From: Inia geoffrensis
Lineage: Eukaryota > Chordata > Mammalia > Artiodactyla > Iniidae
NCBI GenBank assembly: GCA_036417435.1
Contig: CM070905.1
Coordinates: 67,845,092-67,909,091 of the forward strand
Reading direction: 5' to 3'
DNA: 64,000 nt
The position numbers were made by a program, and so were the translations under genes. Positions 1 through 10,379 of the stretch are shown here, in pieces (positions within the stretch are counted from its first letter, which is position 1; each line of letters starts with the position of its first letter). The notes below the pieces were generated by a model that made no database searches, was not told the DNA's origin, and saw nothing but the letters and a program-made list of their open reading frames with translations.

Positions 1-689
1 TTCCTTTTCCCAGTTTACTAATTTAGGTTATTATTGCTTGTTTGACCACTATTTATAAATTTTATCATGGGTTTTACTCTAGAAGACAAGAGATAGATTT
101 TGTGAGGAATTTCTTAGGGTAAAATTCTCTATTCACTCCTAATTCCAAACTGCTCCCATCACTCCTCTGCTCGCATCGGGGGTACAGTAATCTCCTTGTG
201 GAAAAAATAAGCAATTCTTTGAATTTGCCTTTCTTGATCTCCCAACATAGTTTACTAAGACTGTCCACTGGCTTTTTAAAAAAATATTTTCCCCTCTGGG
301 CTTCCCTGAAACAAACTGCTATTAATTCACTGGCAGGGATTTTGCTGTCTTTTGGCTGGATTCTTCTCCTTGCCTTCTGAAGGGAAGTTGCCTTCAGGCT
401 ACAGTCTTGAGCTATCTTCATTTCCTCTGCACTCGTTCATTCCTGGCTTACGTACCTATTCCTGGGGCTAAGATTTCCAAACTGTTATCTGCAGCATGAA
501 CTTCTACTTTGAGCTCCAGAAAATGAATGTCTGTCTGTGCTTAGATATTTCACAACTATCCACAACTTAAGTAAACAAAACAGAATTTTACTTTTGTCTC
601 AGATCTCTTCCTTGCATTCCACGTGATTGTGCATTTTATTTTAGTAAACATGAAAAATAAATCATAATCTTGCTTATCTATTTACTGTT
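1..689. other. Unrecognised sequence, no gene seen
   Basis: AT-rich mammalian sequence. The longest open frame is about 115 codons on the minus strand and looks like chance. It has no splice context or recognisable motif. I see no repeat that I can name here. Confidence 0.5.
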
Positions 690-945
690 GAAAAATAAAA
701 GAGATGTACAAAAGATATATAGGTACGTAATATATGTACAATTTAATGACTATTAACAAAGTAAATACATACGTACATGCTACTGACCCTAAGAAATAGA
801 TTAATATTAGGAACTTTGATGTGCTTTGCATGACCCTCTCAGATCCATCTCCCACCCAACTCCCCCATGTAATCACACTCCTGACTGCTCTCGATTTTTC
901 TTACGGTTATTGCACATATGTAGGTGTCTGAATATAACTATATAT
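690..945 (-). repeat. Old L1 (L1M/HAL1-type) fragment, antisense
   Basis: The stretch from the 'attaacaaagtaaatacat' phrase to the run of C-rich blocks around 835-885 follows the familiar antisense layout of old mammalian L1 untranslated sequence. The copy is strongly diverged. The family call rests on pattern recognition only. It is followed by an AT-rich simple tract up to about 982. Confidence 0.45.
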
Positions 946-1074
946 GTATATGTTTATATAAATATACTCATATATATATACCTTATTTTAGAAAAATTAA
1001 CCAATGAAAATTCAATAGTGACCTCTGAAGCTAACACTTATATGAAAATATGACACATAACAAAGATGGTATTA

Positions 1075-1185
1075 AGAGATCATTGGGACAAATCTATGGA
1101 ATAAATGGCACTGGGACAATTATGTGTATGGAAAAAGCTAAATTGGATTTCTGTACCACTCTGCTCATACAAAACTCACTGTTTA
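1075..1185 (+). repeat. Old L1 ORF2 fragment
   Basis: A short diverged piece matches the late ORF2 part of L1. The phrase 'aataaatggcactgggac' corresponds to the conserved block that reads [12 protein letters not shown] in the intact L1 copies later in this window. It is too short and degraded to encode anything. Confidence 0.45.
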
Positions 1186-1386
1186 TTTAAAACAAACACA
1201 TAAATACAACAAGGCTTGGGAAACAGGGGTGGCACCCATTAGAACAGGAAAATCAAAAAAGATGTCATCCTCTTACACATGATGGCCATTCTGTCCACTG
1301 TTCAGCTATGATCAAGATAAGTCAGAAAAATAAAAATAAGGAATGAGTAACTTTAAGAAGGAAATACGGTTATTAAAAGAAAGGGA

Positions 1387-1603
1387 GGGCCTTCCCTGGT
1401 GGCGCAGTGGTTGAGAGTCTGCCTGCCGATGCAGGGGACACAGGTTTGTGCCCCGGTCCGGGAAGATCCCACATGCCGCGGAGCGGCTGGGCCCCGTGAG
1501 CCATGGCCGCTGAGCCTGCGTGTCCAGAGCCTGTGCTCCGCAACGGGAGAGGCCACAGCAGTGAGAGGCCCATGTAACGCAAAAAAAAACCCCAAAAAAC
1601 AAA
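1387..1603 (+). mobile_element. Short CHR-type tRNA-derived SINE (copy 1)
   Basis: This is a cetacean CHR-type SINE in sense orientation. The head has GGTGGCGCAG, a B-box-like 'ggtttgtgccccgg' core follows, and the A-rich tail contains C interruptions. It is non-coding. RNA polymerase III transcripts of such elements are copied by the L1 machinery. Insertion is supported by a 12-bp direct repeat, AAAAGAAAGGGA, at 1375-1386 and 1604-1615. The open frames on both strands here are SINE sequence, not genes. Confidence 0.93.
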
Positions 1604-1958
1604 AAAAGAAAGGGAAAACGTTCAACCAGTATTAAAGCAAAATTTTAAACCTAACAATTGATTTAAATGAGAAAGAGATAACCAAAAATTAAGACCAGAG
1701 ACTAAAATTTGGAAAACTATAAGACTAAGAATTTGTAAGTTAGAATAAAATAATACTCAAAATGAGGAAAATTTTAAAAGTCAGGGAGATATTTTTTAAG
1801 TGGTAAAGTTGAGATACATCTGGTAGCCAAAAGATAAAAGATAAAATTGACAAATTCTTAACAATTTGAAGAAACAGATTTGAGAGTTAACAGAAGAGAA
1901 GAAAAAAGAGTAAAAAAACATTAGGAGACAGGCATTGTGTATTATGGACAGATTTTTT

Positions 1959-2175
1959 TAAAAATATTTATTTATTTAATTTACTTATTTGGCTCTGCCG
2001 GCTCTTAGTTGCGGCACTTGGGATCTTTGTTGTGGCCTGTGAGATCTTTTAGTTGCGGCATGCGAACTGTCAGTTGAGGCATACATGTGGAATCTAGTTC
2101 CCTGACCAGGGATCAAACCCTGGCTCCCTGCACTGGGAGCATGGAGTCTTAACCACTGTACCACCAGGGAAGTCC
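1959..2175 (-). mobile_element. Older CHR-type SINE, antisense
   Basis: On the minus strand this reads as a CHR-type SINE with a more diverged head (GGTGGTACAGTGGTTAAG) and a tail containing repeated AAATA. It differs from the short copies in body sequence and tail, so it belongs to an older subfamily. Near-identical flanks, ATTATGGACAGATTTTT at 1941-1957 and ATTATGGAAAGATTTTT at 2176-2192, are its target-site duplication. Confidence 0.88.
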
Positions 2176-2192
2176 ATTATGGAAAGATTTTT

Positions 2193-3066
2193 GAGGGCTC
2201 TCCAACTTCTTTGGAAATATCCTATCTATTACATATTTCATTTTCTCCACATTCTTTTTGGAGATGTGAGAAATAGAATCATTGATTGTCACTCCTTTTT
2301 ATTTTATCTTTCATTCTACAGCACATCACAGAAATTTTTTATTTCTGGTATACTCTCATGCTTATATTGCCATTTTACTCTTTTTTTTCTTCCTTTCCTT
2401 TAGAAGGGAAACCTCAGTTTGTCCATTTCAAGTCACCAAAGTTTTAACATTGTTTTTTGTACAAATAAACCCATGTACAAATAAAACTCAGACAGCAAAC
2501 TTTTTACAGGTATTAAGCATAATTTATGTATTTAATAGGTATTTGCTCAACACTCAAGAGCAAGAAGTACCATTATGGTTATCTAAAAGCAAATTGAGAT
2601 TCCCAATATGAGAAGTTTGGATCTCTCTGTCACTCTAAGGCAGAATCTTTGAGGTTTACAAAGTGCTTGGAACACGGGAGGATTTGCTCCTTAAATCACC
2701 GTAAATCCGATTATTGCTGTTTCTCCTTCCAATCACAACTAATGAACACCTGCTCTTCCTATTTCTGTCAAGCAATGATGCCTCTGAGAGGCTCAAAGAT
2801 GAATCTCACTCCTAGCAGACTTAGCCATAAAGAAACTTGCTGCGGCTCTGCAGGGCTCATGTCTGGGATCCAGGCTTCCCAAGCATCCTGCCCTGCACCC
2901 CGCCTCCTGCCTGCTGAGAACAAACAGGGGCCCTACATCATCACTGAGAAAACTACACGAACTTCACTGAAGCCTCTTCCCTTCCTAGTCAAGGAAGATG
3001 AAAAGTGCTGCCTTTTGGGTCCACCACCTATGCTCAATAGCATCTGCTCAATTCCATTCCCTTCCT
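2193..3066 (+). other. Unrecognised sequence with a 164-codon open frame
   Basis: A plus-strand open frame runs from 2649 to 3143. Its last part is translated CA microsatellite, giving a His-Thr run. The upstream part has no recognised domain, signal peptide or splice signal. The frame may be open by chance because this stretch is more GC-rich than its surroundings. I do not call it a gene. Confidence 0.3.

Positions 3067-3070
<4 letters not shown>

Positions 3071-3114
<44 letters not shown>
3071..3114 (+). repeat. (CA)n microsatellite
   Basis: An uninterrupted CA dinucleotide run of about 22 units, likely to vary in length between individuals. Confidence 0.97.
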
Positions 3115-3116
<2 letters not shown>

Positions 3117-3219
3117 ATAAACTACATATTTAAATCCAAATGATGGAATAATATTGTTTTAGAGGTAGAAGATCTCCGTTCTGGACCCCTAAAACAATTG
3201 AGCCCTAAGGAGAGAGGGT

Positions 3220-3221
<2 letters not shown>

Positions 3222-3256
<35 letters not shown>
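3222..3256 (+). repeat. Second (CA)n microsatellite
   Basis: A second pure CA run of about 17 units, only about 110 bp after the first. Non-repetitive sequence separates the two. Confidence 0.97.
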
Positions 3257-3258
<2 letters not shown>

Positions 3259-5820
3259 CTTTCATTCTTTCAATCCCTTACTGTGGTGAAATCAACATCT
3301 TAAGGAAGAATTTCTGTGTAAACATGGTAGTATTATCTGAATCCCTTTTGCATTGCGTCCCCTTCTTTTGCACTATTGGTCCCACATCTGTGGCTCTCAG
3401 TGCCTATGTTCCACAACCGTTTATTTCTGCAATTTCTCAGATTTTGTCACCTATATTTCTATGGTTCTAGCCGCTCTGGATTCTACTGGTATTAGTGATG
3501 CCATCTGCGCCTGCATTGTCTACTCTGCTAAAAATTCTCCTGACTCTGACCCTTGCAAAGTATAAGGTCCTTTCTCTTTGTCTGTCTGTATCTTTACTTT
3601 GAATATTTTCTTTGCTCTCTTCTATATTCTTCTCCTACTCAGAAAAACTGGGAGGAATAGTATGGTCCAGGCTGTCTTTTAGATGAAAGAAAGAAGCTTT
3701 CAGATCGCCTTTGACCCTCAGCCTTCTTTGATACATCTTGAATTGAAGCTTCAAACAGCATCTCCATTCTCCACTCCACCTGAAATGGCACAAAATTTTA
3801 CAGCCTAACTCTTTCCTGCCCACTGCCCTGTAGGCTACGTCAAGAGATTCTAGTGTGCTTCTGTATTCAGCCAAATCATGAAAAGATTTTAATTAGAACT
3901 TAGGCTCATCAAGGAAAGCTTCCATTTCATCAGCTGACTTTCTTCTCTTTATGAAAAAAGAAATGGTGGCAATGTCTCCTATTAGCAACAAACTCTGCCG
4001 TTACCTAGTCTGATAAAACTCAGATAGGGCTGTTCTTGTCTTTCCTAAATCACCTATTCTTAGGTTTTTCTTTCTTCCATGTTAGAAAAAAGATTGAGCA
4101 GAAGAAAAAAAAAAAAAACAATGGTAATTAGCTCTTTGGGATTCACGAATTACCTAAGATTTTGAATTTTTTGTTTTTATGCTAGAATAAGTTTCTGGGT
4201 GACTAAATTATGTAATTTAGGTAGGTTTTTCTCTCAGAATTTTGCACTATCTAAAATGCATCTTCTGGCAAATGTTTAAATTTAAACTCAGTGATATGTT
4301 CCTACAATAGTCTGCTCTAGCCCTATGCTCAAAAATGCTACTATTCTTTTACTGTTTAGAAACATTTGAATGAAAATTTTCAATTTCCCCACAACTGTCT
4401 TAAAATCTAGAGCCCTAAAAGGGAAGATGAGTCTAAAAATCCATTAGCAGTTGGTAATTTCTTTTTAAGGCTCAAAACTGTCTATGATATTAAACTATCT
4501 TGTATTAGAAGGGACTCTGCTATAATACAAGTTAGCACAGCTTTCATGTTCACAGGTCATTCCTATTCTTGTAAATTGCCTAGAATAAACCCTGACAATC
4601 ATGTTACTTTTCAACAACTGGGAATGAAGTTCTTTATCATCAGAAACCACTGAAAAATTCTTCAAATGCAAGTTGGGATGAGGATATCTACTTTATAACA
4701 TAACTATGGGAAAATTACACAGCTGTCTGGATGTACACTAAATGCAGACATTCTTGGGTAGCACCTCTCTGTTATTTCTTATTCTGTTAGTACTATTTTT
4801 GACGTTTCTGACCTTTAGTGTCAGAGAAAGGTCTCGTGATGCCAGTATTTGATCCATGTGCACCGAAATTCAGATGGAGATACAACATAAACCTAGCTTG
4901 AGAGAAGCAAAAATATTTATAGGTTTGAAAAGTTTTGCTGGTCTTGGCTAAACATTTTAGCTTTCAAAACCTAATTTACTAGAAATTAAATATGAAATAT
5001 GTTAATACATATAGTAGTTACATAAGTATTTTATACTGCTTTAATATGGCTCACCCATGATATTCTATGAAACTCTGAAGTGATATTCAGAGAACGGCTC
5101 TCTCAACCCCCTGCCTCTGCTCACTGTATAAACTTTACCCCCTTATCTCAAACAAGGAATGACATGACATCATCTCTTTGCCTAAGACAACAATGTATCC
5201 TTTTGTTACAGAGAGGTTCAAAAAGTTAGCCACACTAAATATGATTCTGGTTTTTATTATGTAACAAATGCCACAACCTGTATTGAAGACAGAGTAACAT
5301 CTCTCTACTGCAGATAGAAAATGAGACGACTGGAACTTGCTGTGCTAAACTGCTGAGATCACCATCATGCATTATTAATTGAAATAAAAAAGAAATAAAA
5401 GAAAAAATGACTTTTGCTCCTGCTATTTGAAAGGTCTGTAGTGCATTATCTAGTCATCAGTTTGTTTTTACCACATCATGCATCCAGACTTAAATGATGT
5501 GGGTGACAAAAATTCTTTCTGACCTTGTCACTTTAAGTTTTTTCCCTCATCCCAGTATCTGTCTCACAGTCATTAGAAACTCACTTCCTTGAATCTTGGA
5601 TTCACAATCACAGAGCCTTGGGAAAAAAGTACAACTGCTGTCATTGATAGGTTATTTCAAAATAACTAAAAATAATATGAGTGAATCTGTCACTTGGAAA
5701 ACTTAGAGTTCCACATTCTGCTGGGCGACCTTGGAAAGAACACGTAAGTTATACCTACTAGATTTCCAAACAGACAACTGAGGTGGCCGATTGGGCAAAA
5801 TAGCAGATTTTAGAAAAGAG
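3257..5820. other. Unrecognised intergenic or intronic sequence
   Basis: No gene, RNA gene or repeat I can name. The longest open frames (about 70-80 codons) look like chance. There is a short A run near 4105-4120. The sequence is AT-rich and repeat-poor. Confidence 0.5.
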
Positions 5821-5932
5821 AGGAGGAGCTGAGGAGAAAGAAGGAAAGAAGGAAGGAAGGAAAGGAGGAAAGGAGAAAAGGAGGAAAGAAGGAAAGAAGG
5901 AAAGAAAGAAAAAGAAGAAAAAGAAAGATTAG
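5821..5932 (+). repeat. GA/GGAA-rich purine tract
   Basis: A purine-only stretch built from imperfect GGAAA and GAAAG units. It is low-complexity sequence with no coding value. Confidence 0.92.
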
Positions 5933-6049
5933 TAAATTTACTAGCTTTTAGACTAAAGTAATCAGTCTTTTAAGTTAAAAAAATGAGGAAATTTTATCTC
6001 CCAAATAATCTTTGGTGATTTAAAAGTATTTCTGCAAATTCACTGACAT

Positions 6050-6491
6050 TCCTTTTTTCAAAAGGAGTCTAATTTCCCTACCCTAGAATGTGGGCTGGAC
6101 TTGTGGACCATTTTTAATAAACAGAATGTGGTGAAAACCAAGGCTAGGCCTCAAAAAGGACAAATATTTTGGTATCACTTCTAGAGGAAACCAGTTGCTA
6201 TAATATTAGGATATTCAAGCAGCCCTGAGGAAGGTTTATGCAGAGAGCTCAGGCCTCTCAACGACAGCCAGCATCAACTTGCCAATGATATAAATGAGCC
6301 ACCTTGGAACTGGATATTTCTGACAGAGTCAAAGACACCAGATAACTTCTCACTTACCAATATCTAACTACAATATCATGAGAAACATCAAGCCAGAACT
6401 GCCCATCCAAGCTGCTCCTGAATTCATGACCCATATAAGCCATGAGAGTTTAAGAGTGTGTTGCTTTTTTGAGACTAAAGTTTTGGGGAAC
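6050..6491 (+). mobile_element. MLT1-type LTR (ERVL-MaLR), 5' part
   Basis: This diverged long terminal repeat is in sense orientation. Diagnostic blocks include the 'gacagccagcatcaact' phrase near 6263, 'gagccaccttgga' near 6296, and the 3' 'actaaagttttggggaa' block near 6474. MLT1 LTRs are old non-autonomous retroviral-like repeats without an envelope gene. Only LTR sequence is seen here. The 3' end is interrupted by an L1 fragment, and a possible remaining LTR tail lies at about 6961-6977. Confidence 0.75.
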
Positions 6492-6978
6492 CAGACAAGG
6501 ACATTACAAGGAAAGAAAACTACAGGCCAATGTCTTTGATGAACATAGACACAAAAATCCTCAACAAAATATTGGTAAATTGAATTCAACAGTACATTAA
6601 AGGTATCACACACCACAATCAACTGGTATTTACCCAAGGAATGCAAGGATAGTTCAACATCTGCAAATCAACTGATGTGATACAACACATTAACAAAATG
6701 AAGGATAAAAAAGCATATGATCATCTCAATAGATGCAGAGGAAACATTTCACAAAATTCAACATCCTTTCATGATAAAAATCCTCAACAAAATTGGTGAA
6801 GAGGGAACATATCTCAACATGATAAAGGCCATATATGACAAGCCCATAGCTAACATCATACTCAATGGTGAAAATTTGAAAACTTTTCCTCTAAGATCAG
6901 GAACAAGACAAGGCCCATTCTCACCATGTTTATTCAACTTAGTATTGGAAGTCCTAGTAACAGCAATAGATAATACTT
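6492..6978 (+). pseudogene. L1 ORF2 reverse-transcriptase fragment
   Basis: The translation includes L1 reverse-transcriptase blocks: [15 protein letters not shown], then [18 protein letters not shown], then a [10 protein letters not shown] segment where functional copies have GCPLSP. The piece covers only the early RT domain and has no catalytic FADD box. In-frame stops occur before 6717. It lies inside an MLT1 LTR, so it is younger than that LTR. It has neither a 5' start nor an A tail, so it is an internal L1 fragment. Confidence 0.88.
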
Positions 6979-7039
6979 AGCCATGATATATTTTCATTCT
7001 TTAGCATCTACCCTTTGAGTTAATGATGGAGATAAATGT

Positions 7040-7072
7040 CTATTATATATATGTATATATATATATATATAC
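7040..7072 (+). repeat. (TA)n-rich microsatellite
   Basis: A run of alternating TA with occasional G, likely variable in length. The flanking DNA is also AT-rich. Confidence 0.9.
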
Positions 7073-7227
7073 ATTCTACTATGAACTTGGTTCTTATAGT
7101 TCTCTGCTTAAATTGCAAAAGAAAAATAATGTAATAGAAACAAATATGAATTCCTAGTAAAGATGGCTTTAATATGATGGAATAAATAGTCTCAAGGGTA
7201 GTGCTCATTTCTCTCTTTTTCTTTTTT

Positions 7228-7345
7228 GCAGCTAATTCATTCAACAGACATTTATTGAAGCCCAGCTCTGTGCCTGGTAGTGGGAATGTAGCAGTAATAC
7301 TATAGACACTAAGGACTTTACAGAGAAGTTAATCTATAATGTATA
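7228..7345 (-). repeat. L2 3'-end fragment, antisense
   Basis: The block 'ttcattcaacagacatttatt' followed by 'ctgtgcctggtagtggg' is the usual antisense reading of an L2 3' end. It is short and diverged. Confidence 0.65.
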
Positions 7346-7748
7346 TAATTAATTTATGCTATAATATGAAGAATTGGAGTGATTCATCATATTCACATTG
7401 TAGCTAGCAGAAAGGCCCTCCACATTTAATCTCTTTGCCTGTGCTTCTCAAAATTCATGTCTATGAGGAGGTACATGAGTGTGCCTGAATCGAAATCAAC
7501 ACACTGTTGCCTTCACTGCAAAAGTCTTACTAAGAAAAAAATAGCAACTGAAGTTAAGAGTGTGCCTCATGATATAGGTAACTTATATTCTGGTACAAGC
7601 TCCTTATCTCATCACGCACATTCTACCAAGGTCCTTATCTTGCTGTAGACTAGCAAGAAATGGTTTGCAGATGGGCAGCCAGTCTTCTGACCTCACATTG
7701 GATTACACTGCTCTAGACTACATTCCAGCCTTATTAAGAGTTATCACT

Positions 7749-7962
7749 GGGGCTCCCCTGGTGGCGCAGTGGTTGAGAGTCCACCTGCCGATGCAGGGGA
7801 CACGGGTTCGTGCCCCGGTCCGGGAAGATCCCACATGCCGCAGAGCAGCTGGGCCCGTGAGCCATGGCCACTGAGCCTGCGCGTCCAGAGCCTGTGCTCC
7901 ACAAGGGGAGAGGCCACAACAGCGAGAGGTCCGCGTACCACAAAAAAAAAAAAAAAAAAAGG
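7749..7962 (+). mobile_element. Short CHR-type SINE (copy 2)
   Basis: A sense copy with head CCCTGGTGGCGCAGTGG, core 'ggttcgtgccccggtc' and a pure A tail of about 18. The flanking duplication GTTATCAC is at 7740-7747 and 7963-7970. The intact A tail and low divergence from the other copies suggest a fairly recent insertion. Confidence 0.94.
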
Positions 7963-7970
7963 GTTATCAC

Positions 7971-9106
7971 CTGTAGCTCAGTTCACAAAAGCTGTAATTT
8001 GACTGCATGCATAAGGAAAGACTAAATCTTAGTATAAAAGGTCCCTAAAAATTCCCATTGAAGAGTATACTCTCGGGGCATAGTGCTTGTTTGTTTCATA
8101 CCTGTCACATGTGGTAGATGAAGGGTAAAATTTTACAACTATAATTTTTAGAGAAATGGTTTCTATTTTAAATTTAATGTTTACCACTTATCCCTTTCAT
8201 CTGTATCATCCACTATTCCTTTTATCATTCTTTTCTAAGATTTATATTTGTTACATATATAATAGGAAATTAGTTATAATGCTGATCATTAAATATCATG
8301 GAAATGGTTAGGAGGGAGAAATATCTAGGAAAATGCTTTCCTTTGCCTGGGGTTAGGGAAAGATAATAAATTTTACTCTTTTTGTTCTGTATTGGCATTT
8401 ATGTCATTTTTTTCTCTTGCTTTCTATAACAAAAACAATGCTTAATATTATTTATTGAGAGTTCCAATTTTAAAAACTATATAAACAATTTTCAAATAGT
8501 TTAAAGCAGAGTAGTATAAAGGAAAGTTATTACAGTGAAACATTTTAAAATTATTTTCCTTGTCAGTAGGTTAAGACACTAAAATTTTAGAGCCAGGATC
8601 TTAGGATTTACCTGGTCTGACCCTCTCAGTTTATACTGTATATATTTTTCCTATCGAAAAATCAAAGCCCAATGAGATTGGGCAAAAAGTGGGAGAAACG
8701 ATGCTAGAACTCATCTAGTAGAGGTTTTTTCCACTTCTTTATTGTCTTGTTGCTTGTTTTAGACATACTTTTATCAGCATGCCAAATTTACATTTTATAT
8801 ATTTGCTATTTTATTCTCAAAATCTTATACGATTTTCTTACTTTCCATCTGACTACCCAAAGGAACATGCTTTTCTCTATCATGAAAACACTATGAAGCC
8901 AGAGAACTAGAAATGGTTCAGAAAGACCAGAGGCTGTTGTGGCTCTGCACTCTCGAATCTATCACCTGGGTCACTACTGCATAGCTGCAGGTGAATAATT
9001 AATGCAATTGAACTGTGCTCTGGTTCAGTAGTACCTGCATGTGTACATGTTATTTCTCCTCTACACCTATTTTCTTGAATGTATAATCAAGTTACTAAAG
9101 AACGGA
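7971..9106. other. Unrecognised AT-rich sequence
   Basis: Nothing codes here. A weak MIR-like or other old SINE-like signal lies at about 8575-8720, around 'gagccaggatcttagg' and 'gcccaatgagattgggcaa', but it is too diverged to name. Confidence 0.4.
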
Positions 9107-9122
9107 CTATGAAAACTTTTTT

Positions 9123-9323
9123 TTCTTTTTTTCCAGTACGCGGGCCTCTCACTGCTGTGGCCTCTCCCGTTGCGGAGCACAGGCTCCGGACGCGCAGGCT
9201 CAGCGGCCATGGCTCACGGGCCCAGCCGCTCCGCGGCATGTGGCATCTTCCCGGACCGGGGCACGAACCCGTGTCCCCTGCATCGGCAGGCGGACTCTCA
9301 ACCACGGCGCCACCAGGGAAGCC
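9123..9323 (-). mobile_element. Short CHR-type SINE (copy 3), antisense
   Basis: An antisense CHR SINE that begins with a T-rich tract (its A tail) and ends at 'ccaccagggaagcc'. The target-site duplication CTATGAAAACTTTT is at 9107-9120 and 9324-9337. The 146-codon open frame here is SINE sequence. Confidence 0.94.
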
Positions 9324-9339
9324 CTATGAAAACTTTTTA

Positions 9340-10379
9340 ACTGCTTGTTCCACTGACAATAGGTCATCGGTGAAATCCCTCACATTCTTGACTTTTTTGC
9401 AGAAGTTGAAATCTGCCTACCTTGGAATCGTTTCAAGTGGCATAGGCTTGCTTCTTCATAGACTGCATGTTCCTCTCCCGGAGGTGCCATCAGCTACTTT
9501 CCTGCTTCTTTTTCTTTAAAAAATCCAGTTTTTACGCCCATGATTCCATGTCATGAGACTATCCTATCAAGTATCTTTCCTTGCTGCAGTTGGTGTTCGG
9601 CTCTCTCATCACTTTCTTTCATTCCTGGAAAATTTTAGTTCCTGGTTTATGGTCACTCTCCCCACCGCTACTTCTGCCACACTTCTAAAGAATTTCAGTA
9701 TCCACTTAGATGGTCCTTTCAATATCTTTGCTTAGAGTTCTTTGACATCCTTCCCTCCAATGCCTGTGTCTCCAGCTATTCACTTTCAAGGTCCACGCCC
9801 TAAAGCTTGTCATCGCCAGGAACTATAGTCCCTCCACATTCCATTCACAAGCATTCTGTTTTCCCCCAGCAACCACATCCTGTCTTTGCAGTTCACTTAG
9901 TCTAAAATTCCAACTCCAACAATCCGTTTAACTCATGGGTCTATAACCCACTGACTGCACCACCTTTGATTGTCCCTCACGCATCCTCATGTTTCTACTT
10001 CTCCCCTTATTCTGCTTAAATTCCATGTTCAGTCGCTATAACCACTTCCTGACCTCCACCCTTAGCTACCTTGCCTTTCACTCATTTTCTCTGCTCTCTT
10101 GACAAAGCCTGTATGCATCTGTTTACATCCACCTTGTCTCATTTTCCAGTCCTGCCCAGACACGTACAGCTGAACACACTGGAGAAAAACATACATGTCT
10201 TTAAATACGACTACCAATGAGTTTTTCATGATGCCTGGAATTAACATCGTATTTCCCCAATCTAGTGTCTCTTCCATTTTCCTAGATAACTATTTCAAAT
10301 TGTCTTCTCTCTCTTCAAATCTCCAACACCTACTCTTTTATGCACATTCTTAGGCCATGACGTAGCATGCTGTTTTTCT
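9340..10379. other. Pyrimidine-rich unassigned sequence, possibly L2 5' part
   Basis: About 1 kb of C/T-rich sequence lies upstream of the clear L2. It could be the more diverged 5' part of the same element, but I could not match specific blocks. The open frames do not look like a host gene. Confidence 0.35.

Noticed and set aside
1387..1603. tRNA gene signature (A and B box-like blocks) in the SINEs
   Set aside because: The elements are tRNA-derived SINEs with degenerate boxes, A tails and target duplications. No cloverleaf with an intact anticodon arm is seen.
1399..1635. Open frames in the SINEs reading MAQWLRVCLPMQGTQ or [15 protein letters not shown] on either strand
   Set aside because: They recur at every CHR SINE copy (1.4, 7.8, 9.1, 19.0, 22.2, 35.3 and 62.2 kb). 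They are translations of the repeat, not a gene family.
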